The translations under genes and the position numbers were made by a program. A DNA stretch of 64,000 nt from Diphasiastrum complanatum. Taxonomy: Eukaryota; Streptophyta; Lycopodiopsida; Lycopodiales; Lycopodiaceae. The stretch lies in assembly GCA_029204225.1 (NCBI GenBank), contig CM055096.1:40940519-41004518 (forward strand), given 5' to 3'. A model generated the notes under the pieces. The model did not search any database. It worked only from the letters and a program-made list of their open reading frames with translations, and was not told the DNA's origin. The first letter of the stretch is position 1, and each line of letters begins with the position of its first letter. This document shows, in pieces, positions 1 through 10,726 of the stretch.

Positions 1-780
1 TGGAAACATCATGCTCCCCTTGCAACTGAATCTCTCTGCCATTACGCTGAAAGCTAAGGGTGTTCTCCTGATAATTTTTGCGGAGGGAAGGCCCTAAGCT
101 GAAGAGCCAGTCTCTCCCGAGAACAAGGTCTGTACGATCCAGGTGCATTACCTGAAAGTTAATTTCATCTTGATACCCCTGAATATCAAGATTTAACTTA
201 CTTACCATAGTTTCCCAAATTTTCTTGTCTTCACCCTTGGCTAAAGAAACTATGTACCTATGCTGACTAGGTACCTTTGGAAGTTTGAGCTTCTTAACTA
301 GGGTGTAGTTGATGAAATTGTGGGTTGTCCCATCATCAACCATGACTCTCACTAACTGGTTGCCAATTTTACCATGCATACGTACTAGGTCATGTGGCCC
401 AAAGTTGAAGGGTCTCGCTAGCATTGCAGAAGTTAATTGGCAACAATGTTCATGATCTTCATGAAACACTTTTATCTCGGAAGCTGCCGAGTCACTTGGG
501 AAGCTTATAGTCTGAACAAGATGAACTTTTTTCTTATCTTTTTTATTTTTTTTAATGAATGGCCCCTTGGGACACTGTCTGACTGTGTGACCCTTGCCCA
601 TAACACAAAGCACAAACGTTCTTGTTTGACTTTCTCAAAATCATCTGGTTTTAAGGGCTGTATGAGTGATGGACGTTTCTGAGGAGCTTCATTCTTAACT
701 TTTTCTTCTTTCTTTCTTTTTAGAAACTTCTTTTTAAATTGAAAGTCTTTCTGAGTAGGTTGTCACAAAAGGATTGTTGT
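1..780 (-). pseudogene. Retrotransposon zinc knuckle and aspartic protease remnant
   Basis: On the minus strand a CCHC knuckle can be pieced together only across three frames. CFV is in one frame near 620, YGQGSH in the next, and VRQCPKGPF in the third near 575. Two small indels have therefore split it. Downstream, near 360-320, comes VMVDDGTTHNFI, the retropepsin active-site region. Family members normally read D-S/T-G-A-T-H-N-F-I, so the second residue is changed to Asp here. The segment ends at the window edge within a stretch ending near EIQLQGEHDV. A functional protease is unlikely. Confidence 0.6.
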
Positions 781-1049
781 TTCGCCTTCTTCCTACCCCC
801 TGAATCATCATAGATTTGAGCGTATCTGAGAGCTTGCTCTAAGGTAGTAGGCGAGTTTCTCTGGACCTCTACTTTGTATTCATCTCAAAGCCCACGGACA
901 AACCCTTTGACGTTTTTTTTATCTTTAATATGGCCTCTCAATACTGCGAGATATACTGTATTAAGGATTTGTCCATTACTGTTCTCTCCCAGGCTTCCCA
1001 AGCTCTATCAAGTTCATTTTCAGGTAGAAACTTTCATAGGAAGGCCTCT

Positions 1050-1631
1050 TCAAAAGCCTTCCATGACCCCGGGGGGGTGGGTCTGCCCGATCTCTTGGAG
1101 GTTTAACCACCACTTATAAGCCATGGGTCCTAAGGAAAGACTGGCCTCGATTTCTTGCAAACGGTCAGGGGTCTGTTTAAGAGCATGTATGTTCTTCCAT
1201 TTGCTGAGGAAGGTATGTAAAATGTCTGCATTTCTATCCTTCTTTTCCCCAATAAAAGTAGGAGGTTTTAAGTCTTTAAAGACACTGGGATGAGACCGTA
1301 TAGGCTCACCCGATACTGATGGAAGTGGTGAAGGGGACGGTTGAGAAGTGGAAGAGAGACTTCCTTTCACGGAGCTCAAGATTAAATCTTTGAGCTCGAC
1401 GAATGAGTCTTCCACATTGGATTTGAAATTGGCTAAAGCCAGTTTCAATTCATCCACCTCTGTTACCAAGTGGAGATGCTGCTCCTTGCCAACCAAATCC
1501 TCTAGTTCTTCGGCGAATTGCTCCTGTTCCACTTCCATAGGTTCTATCCCTTTACTTAAGACCAAGGCTTCTGTTTCCAATTCGTTGATGCCTCTCTCCG
1601 GGGGTTGATTAGGTCCCTGAGGAGTGGTCAT
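1050..1631 (-). pseudogene. Retrotransposon gag, N-terminal part
   Basis: This is an open frame of 193 codons beginning MTTPQGPNQPPERG. It has an acidic, coiled-coil-like N-terminal third (Glu/Leu-rich, residues about 15-80) and a Ser/Pro-rich linker (about 90-115). A gag-like segment with FIGEKKDRNADILHTFLSKW and AYKWWLNLQE follows, resembling the capsid-like region of plant gypsy gag proteins. The frame ends near 1050, while gag-like peptide (EAFLWKFLPENELDRAWEAW) continues in other frames toward lower coordinates, so this is the front of a frameshifted gag. The ATG lies about 850 bases downstream of the primer binding site. Confidence 0.6.
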
Positions 1632-2477
1632 TTTCGGAATGGAAAAAGATGTACCTTAGATTCTGACTAGAACAAGAAGAAAGATTGACTGAAACTGGAA
1701 AAAATGAAAGGTTGAGTACTCAGCTCTGTCTCAGGTTTGTACTTCCAAAGAAAAAGCAAGAAAACTCCTCAGTCTTTCTGTGGCTGACAAAACTGGCTCC
1801 CCACACTGCATGTAGGATCCACTGCAAGGAGGAAATGATTGAAGGTAGTCTGGAAGATTTAGCTTCAGATTGGCCGAAAAACCCTGGCTATTAGGCTGTA
1901 AGCTGGTTAGTGCTGAAAAAAAAACTCGATTTTTCACCAAAAAGGGTGAAAAAACAGCCTATAAACGGCGATGAATAGCCTGATATCCGATTTTGAAGTA
2001 AGCAGGAGATATAGCTGAAGTAGGTCACCCTAATCTGAGGATTTTTCGTTCCAAATTTCAGGTCAAACGGACAAAAACCCAAAAAGTTATGTGCATTCAA
2101 CTACAACAGCCCTGAAAAACGTTCAAAAACTGATTTTTTGCGATATCTCCGCAACCACAGCTCCAAATAAGGTAAAATCAAGCTGGCTGAGGGCGCCCTA
2201 ATGCTGTCCACCTATTGCCAAAATCTCAAAATGATCTGACACTTCTAGGAGAAGTTATGATCAATTGAAGTGCTGATTTTTTCCCTTTTCTAGGCAACGA
2301 TGGACCTGTAGAACTTTTTTGAGAAGTGTGAGGCTGGAACAACAACACTAGAGGTTCTATAACACCTTAAGAAGCTGTCTCCACCTTTTCCCCCACCAAA
2401 ATCCTCAAGAAACAAGCAAAAATTGAAGATTTCTTCACTTTCTCTCTCTAGAACGAGCTATTCTCTCTCTAGAACGA

Positions 2478-2490
2478 GGCTCTGATACCA
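2478..2490 (-). other. Primer binding site, tRNA-iMet type
   Basis: The plus strand reads GGCTCTGATACCA, which is identical to the 3' end of plant initiator methionine tRNA. The minus strand is therefore TGGTATCAGAGCC, the standard plant retrotransposon primer binding site. It sits one base from the inferred LTR end at 2492, as expected. Confidence 0.85.
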
Positions 2491-2491
2491 G

Positions 2492-2890
2492 TGTTAGAGA
2501 TTTAAACACCGCAGTAGGGCAAACACTAACTGATCCACCCAACCTTGCCTACTCCCTGATATGGAGTAAGCCCCTCCTAGCCAAGTGTGAGGACTGGTAG
2601 CATGCATACTGCCAAGTGTCGGCCACGTGGCACTGACGTGGCCGACTGCACGTCGGGACCCAACGCAGGGCGCTATCTTGCTGACAGGGTCCCTATGCTG
2701 TGTTAGGCCCGCCATGGCTATGGAGGCGACATGCCTTCCCTCCTATATCAGCACTGCTCCCCACAACAATGGCACTCGCATATCTATTTATTAGAACGTA
2801 GGGCTTGCCTTCCCTCCTATATCAGCACTACTCCCAACAACAATGGCACTCGCATATGTATTTAGAACGTAGGGCTTTTGAGGCTATACA
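2492..2890 (-). repeat. 5' LTR of the first gypsy element (399 bp)
   Basis: The segment begins TGTTAGAG and ends CTATACA on the plus strand, giving TGT...ACA ends. It abuts the primer binding site. It contains an internal direct duplication with a 74-bp period: 2734-2807 and 2808-about 2878, both starting CCTTCCCTCCTATATCAGCA. The partner LTR lies outside the window, so the boundaries are inferred from the ends and the PBS rather than from comparing two LTRs. Confidence 0.6.
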
Positions 2891-3356
2891 ATTTTTAGAG
2901 TGACACACTCAGTGATAGCCTGCTTTAACTGGTCTTGCTGCATTTCATTCCACTCACCAAATTTGTTCTTTTGAATCAAATTAGTCAAAGGTGTTGCAAT
3001 ATAAGAATATATCTTAACGTATTTTGTAGAAAATATTGCAAATCCAAGAAAAGAATGGAGTGCTGTCAAATTAACCAGTACATGACAGGCAACAATCACA
3101 ACAACCTTCCTAGGATCTGGTCTCACTCCATCAGCAGATACTGTGTGACCAAGATACTTTATTCCTTTTCAAACGATTCACTCTTTTTAATATTGGCAAA
3201 TAAAATGTTCTCCCTCAAAGTAGACAACATAGTCCTAAGGTGAGTCATATGCTTGACCTCATCCGCATTGTAAGTCAAAATGTCATGAATGAATTTGTCA
3301 TCATTATCCATATATGGTCTGAGCACATTATTCATCATCATCATGAATGTACACAC
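2891..3356 (-). pseudogene. Ty3/gypsy reverse transcriptase fragment
   Basis: Two adjoining minus-strand frames cover part of a gypsy reverse transcriptase and the start of its RNase H junction. The first (3356-3159) contains NNVLRPYMDN, then FIHDILTYNADEVKHMTHLR, where the family reads YLDDILIYS..EEH..HLR. The first catalytic Asp position is His here, so the enzyme is dead. The second frame (about 3140-2891) has VRPDPRKVVVI, then LHSFLGFA and ATPLTNLIQKNKFGEW, the conserved gypsy stretch after the fingers/palm. The fragment is cut by the LTR at 2890. Confidence 0.75.
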
Positions 3357-4480
3357 AGTTGTCCATGCATAACAATAAGAGAAGTGCTAGGAAATTGATA
3401 CCCTTGGCGATCCGACTTTGACAAAGGTGCTGGTGGAGCCGTGTCCACTCTCCTGACCACCAAAACATTCATGAGACATGGAACATTTGGATTGGCTTCT
3501 TGCTCAATCTCTTCAACTGTCATGGGGTCACCCATTTGGATCATTAGATCCACCTGAAGATCATAAGCGATCCACATATGGTTTCGTGGACATTCTTTCA
3601 ACCTATGTTGCCCCAAACATCCAAAATAAAGGTTCTCCCTCTTTGCCTCAAACATCCAAAATAAAGGTTCTCCCTCTTTGCATGTGCTTGGATGTTGACC
3701 CTTTTGGGCATTGGGTTGCCCATACAATCCTTTGCCTTTGGGAGCCTTTGTACCCTTTCCCTTTTGGTCACCTTGAGCTTGCCGCTGATTGGTTTGACCT
3801 TTGAATTTTCTCTTTTTGTTCCATTTGCCCTTGCGTCCCCAAGGTTGTTGGCCAATTGTAGTAGCTAACGCAACAAGAGCCTCTTCATAATACAAAGCCA
3901 TTTGTATGGATCCCCACAAATCATGAGATTGCTCCTTTCGTACAAAAGGGGGGGGGGGGGCAAATACTCTCTCAAAGTCCCTTGACAAAATGAAACACTT
4001 GCATGAACATAAGACATCCATAGGCACCTGATTTTGCGTAAACATTTGCCAAAATGTCTCCCATGTGGTTGGAACTAGGTCATCTTTCTCCACCTTCCTC
4101 CACCGTGAATCTTGAAAATGATATGTGGCTTCAGCAATCATCTCAGTTTCATTATCAATGCCACACATCTAGAATGCTTGTTCCCATTCTTGCAACCAAT
4201 CAACGACATCTGTGGTCCTCATAGACACTGCTCTAGTGAACTTCAGAGGTTTCAGATTCTTGATTGTAGGTAGCTCCCTCCTTCAAAACTCCAACTCAGC
4301 TTCATGGCCTATTGACAATGTTTTCTCTACTTCCATAGCTGTATCACTGACCCTCTTAGGAATACTAGCCCCTTAACTCTTGAGCTACTCCAAAAAAAAT
4401 TTCAAGGTAGCTTCCATAGCATCCACTTTGGAACATACTGCATCTAATCTCTCAGAATCATGGCTACATTCTCCAGGTCA
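3357..4480 (-). pseudogene. Ty3/gypsy gag with internal deletion joined to RT
   Basis: The open part (4168-3341) encodes 275 residues. It has a capsid-like segment (WRKVEKDDLVPTTWETFW), a Lys/Gly-rich basic stretch (GRKGKWNKKRKFKGQ) and a damaged zinc knuckle (YFGCLGQHRLKECP, first Cys replaced by Tyr). Upstream, in the same frame but beyond an in-frame TAG just before 4168, lies KFTRAVSMRTTDVVDWLQEW. The gag therefore began further right, near 4480. A 35-bp tandem duplication (period 3614 to 3649) shifts the frame beside the knuckle. Downstream the frame runs almost directly into reverse transcriptase, so protease and the start of RT are deleted. Confidence 0.65.
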
Positions 4481-5083
4481 AGACACGTTGAAAAGGATAC
4501 AGCATCTTGCTCAAAGCCGTTGATATTCACACTAACTTTCCACCCAAATGAATACTGCAAGTCTGCGCTTGAACTTAATGTTGAAAACAATTGGTACTTG
4601 CTGTTTTTTGTGGCAACTCAGGTCATTTTCTGACTACACAAGTCTGTCACACAAGTTTACAGCCTGCGGCAACCTCAAAGTAACCACAAAACCTTCACAA
4701 CTCCAGTGATGGAGGTTGCAGGTTCAAGCCAAGTTTCAACATGGAACTTTCTCACTCTTTCAGCCTTGAACTTTGGCCCAATTCCAACGAACAGATGTAG
4801 CCTTGATCAACAAGCTATAGTTGCAGGTTTTGACAATTGTTGCTGCCTAATTCTTGGATATTTGATGCACCTTTGCATCGTAAAACTTGTTCAGACAGTT
4901 CCGGTGCAACTAGGTATGGTTTTCGCATCCATCTCTCCGGAATTTTGAAGATTTAGTAGTACCAACTCCAGCCATGATCAACAAAAGTTGACAGCGGGGC
5001 AGTGATGGTCACTAGAAGGCTGCATCCCTAATTTACAAAAGATTTCCAGCCTTCTAACCCACGATTGATCTAACTTCCCTCTT

Positions 5084-5095
5084 GCTCTATTACCA
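5084..5095 (-). other. Degenerate primer binding site
   Basis: The minus strand reads TGGTAATAGAGC, close to the tRNA-iMet primer site TGGTATCAGAGC. It is followed after one base by the TGTTGCAC start of the presumed LTR at 5097. Confidence 0.5.
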
Positions 5096-5096
5096 A

Positions 5097-5572
5097 TGTT
5101 GCACACAAGCTCACAAAACACTAGTAAATACACATAATTACTCAGCAAATCCATCTCTTTATTAATCCCAAGTAACTATACATAGATCAACAAGCAAACA
5201 TGAGAGCTCTGCTGCAAGTCTCCTCCCAACCAAAGCTGCATAGGAATAAGATAGGGAATGCTTGGCAAGGCTTACACTATATTCCTTCAAGCACCCCTTA
5301 ACCCTGACACATCCTAGTAGGTAGGCTGTTTGACACGTGTCACCAAGTGTTCCAATCAACATATGACACATGTCTTGTTAACTTGTCCTTCGACAAGTGT
5401 CACTCATGCACTGGACAAAGTGTCCCAGTGAGCATATGACATGTGTTCAGTTGACTAGTCAACCCTCCTTTTTACGAGGTGAGTCCAATAGACTCTCATG
5501 AGGCCCAATATCACCTTAATCATCTCGAAATTAGTCACGAGAACTAATATTTACATTGCAATTCTCTCCACA
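5097..5572 (-). repeat. Presumed 5' LTR of the second gypsy element
   Basis: The segment has TGTTGCAC and CTCTCCACA ends and lies next to the degenerate primer binding site. It contains several diverged repeats of a GACACGTGTCA / GACATGTGT motif between about 5310 and 5450. The partner LTR is not visible; the first gypsy element appears to interrupt this one at about 2890. Boundaries are inferred. Confidence 0.45.
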
Positions 5573-6923
5573 GGCCAGTGACTTGCCATTTAAAGTTGAT
5601 AATCAAAATTTACCATTTACAATAGGCAGAGGGAATCAAATACATTTGGCAGTTATGTATGGATGAGACCTATAGAAATGGTTTTGCTCTAGTCATACTT
5701 CAAACTGCACGACTAGGAACTATTTAGAAGGATTGGGAACATTTTCCCCCTGGAGTGGGAACATTTTGTCATGTACCCCTACATTCCCAAGTTCGAGGCA
5801 AGTGGGAATAACGTTTCCTCTTTTCCAAGGGTTAGGAGCTCATTCTCTGGTTACTATTCCCTCATGCTCAATAGACAAACTTTGTGCCACCAGATCCAAA
5901 TTAACCTTTCTTGATGATGTGAACCAATCAGCCCCAGGGATAATATTATACTGCTCTATTGCTATACTATATGAATCCTCCTATATAATTTAGGTACGAT
6001 ATGGCTGCTATTGAATGCATGCATCTACCCATGCAAAAAGCTCTGATATGCGTAAGCATAAGCATATGTGTTAAGGACCTCCTCAACCAGCCCATGTGTT
6101 ATAAATTAGCTCGCAGTTTCCAGGTTTTTATATGATTTAATTGTTGTAAATGTTATTCATAACTTAGTCATGCAAAAACTTGTATTCAATATATATGAAG
6201 CTATACAGTGAAGATAGGTTTGCTTTATTTTGTCGTTCTCTTGAACATGTTTTGTAACGCTTGTTTATAAGTTGCTTTCATGTCTGTGGGTGTTATGAAA
6301 CATATTTGAAAGTTAAATTTATGAAAACTATTTGGTGTCTTTGTCCTTACTTTGTGTTGGACCTTTAAATTGTTTACCCATCAAATTCTACTAAGCCATT
6401 GTTTTATGCAGGAGGCTGATGGTAGTAGTTGGAGTATCAAAGCAGTTTGGAGGCTAAGGTAGTACCATGGCCTTAGAACTTCTATGCATTTAAAATGTAC
6501 TTCCTAACTACATCCACCTTGGGATGATGTAGCATTGGTAAAATAGAAAAAGCTAGAAACTTTTTGGAATTCCTTGCACATCCTAATATTTTTTCATGTA
6601 CTTGTCTCTACTAGCTACCACTTCTTGTCCCCTATTGCTTGAAATAAACAGAATTTAAAAATGTTACCTTTTATGTAGTCCTTATATTCATTAGCTAATT
6701 TTTTTGTAATTTTTGTGAGCAATCGTGTGATACTAAAGATTATCAATTCATCCTTTGATTCGACTCGTCGAGGATAATGGACTCGAGCCTAGATAACCTT
6801 TTTATGGGCACCAAAAAACCGACAAATTTGTGGAGAAAAAGTAAATCACTACTCCAAAACTTTGTGGGAGATGATTAAGAAGAGAAAACTATTATGAACA
6901 CTATTCAAAGATCAATTTAGGGC

Positions 6924-6926
<3 letters not shown>
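5573..6926. other. No gene recognised
   Basis: This is AT-rich unique-looking sequence. The longest open frames are under 90 codons and resemble nothing I know. A short stretch at about 6414-6460 on the plus strand looks like an exon (preceded by TTTATGCAG, followed by GTAGTA), but it has no partner exons. Confidence 0.4.
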
Positions 6927-6997
<71 letters not shown>

Positions 6998-6998
6998 G
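6927..6998. repeat. (GA)n microsatellite followed by a G12 run
   Basis: About 30 uninterrupted GA units run from 6927 to about 6986 and are followed by twelve G residues. Confidence 0.95.
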
Positions 6999-7702
6999 TT
7001 TGGAAAGGTCCCTCTCTCTCTCATTAGGTCTCACTCATTCTCTCTACCCAGACCTCATGTCCTACACTAAACCGTTAAACCTAGGTAGAACAAACCACCG
7101 CATTCACTAAACCCTAAACCCTGGGCAAATAAATAGAAGGGGGGAGAAATGGATAGATACACATATAGGTTGAGGTGTTCCCACATGATAGCCATTTCTT
7201 CTATAGGCACCTTTTGGCGTGAATTCATCCCTCGTGCTCTACTCCCTCTCCTTGAATATTTACATATCTGAACCACATATGCCACCTCACTATGCATCAT
7301 ACCCATTGATTCACCCATCTCCATCCCCCTGTTATATGAGTTCACCTTCTTCACCTCTGACATAGTCCTAGTGGCCATCAAGAGAATGAAGACTTGCCGT
7401 ACCAGAGACATAGAAGACCTTGAATCGAAATTGCTAATCCATGCCATAGACATACTTTCACATATCCTAGCCATTCTACTCAATCTAGCAATTGTTTCTG
7501 GTTTTCCCTCACAATAATATCATCCATCCCATTCAGAAAAATGGCGACCCCATGAATTCCGGTAACTACCGTACTATAATGATCGAGCACGTTATTGCAA
7601 AACTATATGGCACTATCCTTTAATGCTTAGGTCTGAGGTTGAGACCAGGAGACTACATTTTTTGAGTCAGGCAGGTTTCCGAGCTCACTATTCCACTACA
7701 AA
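6999..7702. other. No gene recognised; one 138-codon minus-strand frame
   Basis: A minus-strand open frame (7483-7067) starts MSRMARICESMSMAW. It has no recognisable domain, motif or homology signal. It lies just beyond the 3' side of the hAT relic and might be decayed transposon sequence, but I cannot show that. Confidence 0.25.
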
Positions 7703-8275
7703 TCATGTCTTCACTATTCGAGCTATCATCGAGTGCATGTAGCTCTTATTGAAGGTGTGTATATCCCAACCCCTGCCTAAGCTCAACACTTCCTCTCTGC
7801 TCTTTCCACAAAATAAAAGATACAAAGTCATGCGTATTGTGTGCAAATCTTTTTGCAACATCAACCACCTACCTTGACATACTTCTTCCATTGCTTTGCA
7901 CTTCCACTGTGCATATTGTATAAAGGACTGCATCTCCTCAATGGTATGATCAAGTTACTCATAGATCAAGTGCATGGTGGCTTTGTCTTTGTCAACAAGA
8001 TGCAACAACTTCAATAGAGGGTTTGTGAGCCCCACAATACCCTCATCCCTATCTTCATCCATTCCTCGTTAACCACTAGCCTCATCAATGCATTTCTCCC
8101 ATGGAGCGAATCTTAAAGAACAATGTACACACATGCTCAAAAGCTTTCCTTGATATGTGTTGAAGGCATAGGGCAAGCATCCATGACTTTTCGGCAAATC
8201 CTGCCAAATGAGCTTTGATGCTTGTCGAACCTCACCATATAATCACTTTGAGCAATACCTCCATTGTACATCTCA
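7703..8275 (-). mobile_element. hAT-superfamily transposase relic
   Basis: The minus strand carries two pieces of a plant hAT transposase. Near 8275-8150 there is a BED-like zinc finger tail: YNGGI in one frame, SIKAHLAGFAEK in another, then ACPMPSTHIKESF in a third. This resembles the family pattern GG..R.K.HLAG...C..VP..I. Near 8040-7820 comes IVGLTNPLLKLLHLVDKDKA, then TMHLIYE, an in-frame stop, LDHTIEEMQSF, and later GRW..LQKDLHTI. This matches the segment of plant hAT proteins that reads PL..VLR.VD.D.PTMG.IYE ... RW..LH.PLHAA. The catalytic core between the two parts is missing. Three frame changes and a stop make it non-functional. Confidence 0.55.
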
Positions 8276-8382
8276 TTGTTGTTGTTTGCTTGTATACATG
8301 CTTCGACCATTTTTGACCTAGTTCTACATAGTCGATGCTCTTATCATATTGTCAGCGCAATTTATGACAAGTTGCAATCAAA

Positions 8383-8441
8383 GTTGAGAATTAGAATCAG
8401 AATTAGAATTATATTAATGTCTGTCAAGTGCCCGAGGGCAC
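8383..8441 (-). repeat. LINE 3' end: hairpin plus TTCTAA-type tail
   Basis: On the minus (sense) strand the 3' end reads GTGCC-CTCG-GGCAC (8441-8428), a perfect 5-bp stem with a four-base loop. A short spacer and a degenerate TTCTAA/TTCTGA repeat follow (about 8412-8383). A 3' hairpin followed by a short-repeat tail is a known arrangement for LINEs that recognise their own 3' end. Confidence 0.5.
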
Positions 8442-8859
8442 ATAAGACAAGTAGAAAGTACATCAAAAGAGAAGGAGTATTGTCCACGTAGGACTTATTC
8501 ATAAAAGCTAAACCAGCACTAGAAAACAGAGAGAAACAAAGCTTAACCTCCAGCTCTATCGAGGGTACAATATCACTAGCTTAACCACCAGCTACACAGA
8601 GGGAAAGAGAGAACTGAAATAAGTTAACTAACTGGCTAGGTGGATATAAAAACCTGCGTGATATGGTGAGAAGCAGGTGTTGGCCTTGGGTGAAGAGCCT
8701 TGGGCCTGGAGGAGCGAAGAGGACGCTGGAGCTTCGGTCGTCGTACTGGAATGTCCATGTCACTGTCAGAAGTCTCATCTCTATCCCTCTTCTGGAAAAA
8801 GTGTGTAATGTGGGACTGGCTATGATCCACATCATAAACATCCAATAAAAAGGAAGATC
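8442..8859 (-). mobile_element. LINE 3' untranslated region
   Basis: This sequence joins the ORF2 stop to the hairpin and short-repeat tail. It contains two similar stretches (AGCTGGTGGTTAAGCTAGTG and AGCTGGAGGTTAAGC on the sense strand) and no other coding signal. Confidence 0.5.
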
Positions 8860-9856
8860 TCAGAGTAAACATCTCTCGTAATAATAAATCAACACATCTC
8901 GCATCTGAGAAGGCAAGGAAAGAACCAAGTGTAAGTGGAGTATCTCTGTATAAGCAATGGTACTGCCTTTGATCTCATAGTAAGCTGGACATCGGAAAAT
9001 GAAATGGAACTCATCCTCAATCTCCTGTAAAGAGCAGCACTGACAAATCCGTAGCGGTCGAGGTGTGTTTGTGTATCTACCTGTCTCAATAGCAAGCTGG
9101 TGAGAAGAGACCCTAAGCTGACCAAGACGATAATGCAGGCCGAAAGATAACGTCTGAGACAAATAACCCGGCCTAATGGGAAGCCCGGAAACATCAAGCT
9201 GAAGAAGATGAGTGTGGTAAAAATGGAGCTTGACCCGTGCTGGATCTGGGCGAGACCATACTGTGCTGATGTAAGCTCTGTAAATCTGTTGGCGGATATA
9301 CGTGTGTGTCCCATTCGGGAGATCAGATATAGATAAACCCCACCTACTCAAAAGGTCAGAAACACACTGAAACCATGAGGACTTAGCCTGCTGACTAGCT
9401 AGAGTGTGAGAGGATGTGAAAGCTGCAACAACATATCTGGATGAATCAAGCTCCGAGACTCTATGAATGAATGTGATAATCCGAAATATAGCCTCGACAA
9501 TCAGTGGAGGTGAGGCAAACTCTGCCAGTATGATATCATGGGGAACTGACTGCTTCGTACGGATCATTCGGCTAAGCATAAGGATCTGCAAACGTGAAAT
9601 ATCACTCCAAGTATCTTTGGACAAGCCAGGACACCATGTCTCTGTTGAATATAGAGCCACCGGAGAGAGTGGCAGAAAAAAGGCGACAACGCGTATCAGG
9701 ATCATGTACAAGTAAATAGAGGAAAACCTCTCCATTTGGACAAGAGCAGAGTGCCCCTTGCGGAGCCTAGACAATGCAGCTGGTCTAAAAGTGAGCAATG
9801 GACCAGTGAAAAGGACACCCAAGTATGTATATGAGGCTACTATCTCTAGTGGCAGC

Positions 9857-9858
<2 letters not shown>
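8860..9858 (-). pseudogene. Non-LTR retrotransposon (LINE) ORF2, C-terminal part
   Basis: The minus-strand frame is open from the GA tract at 9858 to a stop at 8860, about 332 codons. It begins within LEIVASYTYLGVLFTGP, the YLG box after the reverse-transcriptase palm. It continues through ALYSTETWCPGLSKDTW (thumb region; family A..YG.E.WGP), RMIRTKQSVPHDIILAE, and GQLRVSSHQLAIETGRY. It ends with a C-terminal zinc knuckle, ICQCCSLQEI..FHFIFRCPAY (C-x2-C...H...C). The endonuclease and catalytic palm are absent, so the copy is 5' truncated, with the break at the (GA)36 tract. A frame shifted by one base (8872-8636) may carry the natural C-terminal tail. Confidence 0.8.

Positions 9859-9930
<72 letters not shown>
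9859..9930. repeat. (GA)36 microsatellite
   Basis: Seventy-two bases of perfect GA repeat lie directly at the truncated 5' end of the LINE. The LINE frame reads straight into it. Confidence 0.98.
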
Positions 9931-9933
<3 letters not shown>

Positions 9934-10718
9934 AAAAAAGTCTGAAGCTCATGGGTTGGCGAATGATCCTCTACAAACTTCGGCAACAAAGAGATAGGCT
10001 AGAAGATTCATATGGCTGGCCAAGAGATATAGTAGGCTACATGCACTCCACGGTACCGGGACATATTCCCAAGCAAGCCCAATTTGTTTGAAACCTGCTG
10101 CCGTAGAACATATTCTCAGGTCCATCAAGGTGCAGCAAAAAGGTTTTTTTTGTACTTTTCTTACGGGTTATATTGTGTATGATGCACCTACAAATGTGCA
10201 AGAAGATGTGCAACAAACCACACAACCTTGCTACAGGGCACTAGTATCAACTGCGGGCCACGAATATGCACTCGTAGAGGAGGAATGCTCAAGAAAAGCG
10301 TCGCCATGAACCATAGGTCAAACTCGTGCAATACCTATTCTATGGAATATGAATACACACTCTTTGAAAGAATGGACTAACAATGCAATCTAAGAACATT
10401 AATGACCCCATCATGATGAGGTATTGCCATTAGTAGCACAAATGTCATGTATCCCAAAACCGATTTACAAGTTACCAATGCCATGTTAAAACACGCAGAA
10501 GCCACTTAGTATAAAATAGGGATGCAATATAAATTCATGAGAATTGAGACAACTACAAATGAAAGATGCCAACGCCTACATAACCTCATGAAAACAATAT
10601 GATAATTGGACCCACTAAATGGCATCATAAGAAAATACATTTTTTGTTCCGAATAACAAACATCAAAAAGTGTAGCTATGGGTGCAAAATTGTAGAAGAG
10701 ACTGCATATGAAACAATG
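9931..10718. other. No gene recognised
   Basis: Frames are under 90 codons and without recognisable motifs. The 88-codon frame through the GA tract is an artefact of the Arg-Glu microsatellite translation. Confidence 0.5.
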
Positions 10719-10726
10719 GTTTGTAT

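Larger units (their letters stand above)
1..2890 (-). mobile_element. Ty3/gypsy-like LTR retrotransposon, 5' half, running off the left edge
   Basis: Read on the minus strand from right to left, this region shows a putative 5' LTR (2890-2492), a tRNA-iMet-type primer binding site (2490-2478), an untranslated leader (about 2477-1640), a gag reading frame (1631-1050), a zinc-knuckle remnant near 640-560 and a retropepsin-like segment (about 430-1). The polymerase part would lie beyond base 1. The order LTR, PBS, gag, protease is normal for an LTR retrotransposon. The gag frame is broken by several frameshifts, so the copy is not autonomous. Assignment to Ty3/gypsy rests on the gag and protease style, because no reverse transcriptase of this copy is visible. 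Confidence 0.7.

Noticed and set aside
6414-6460. Exon-like block EADGSSWSIKAVWRL with splice-like flanks
   Set aside because: Isolated, no partner exons and no homology I recognise.
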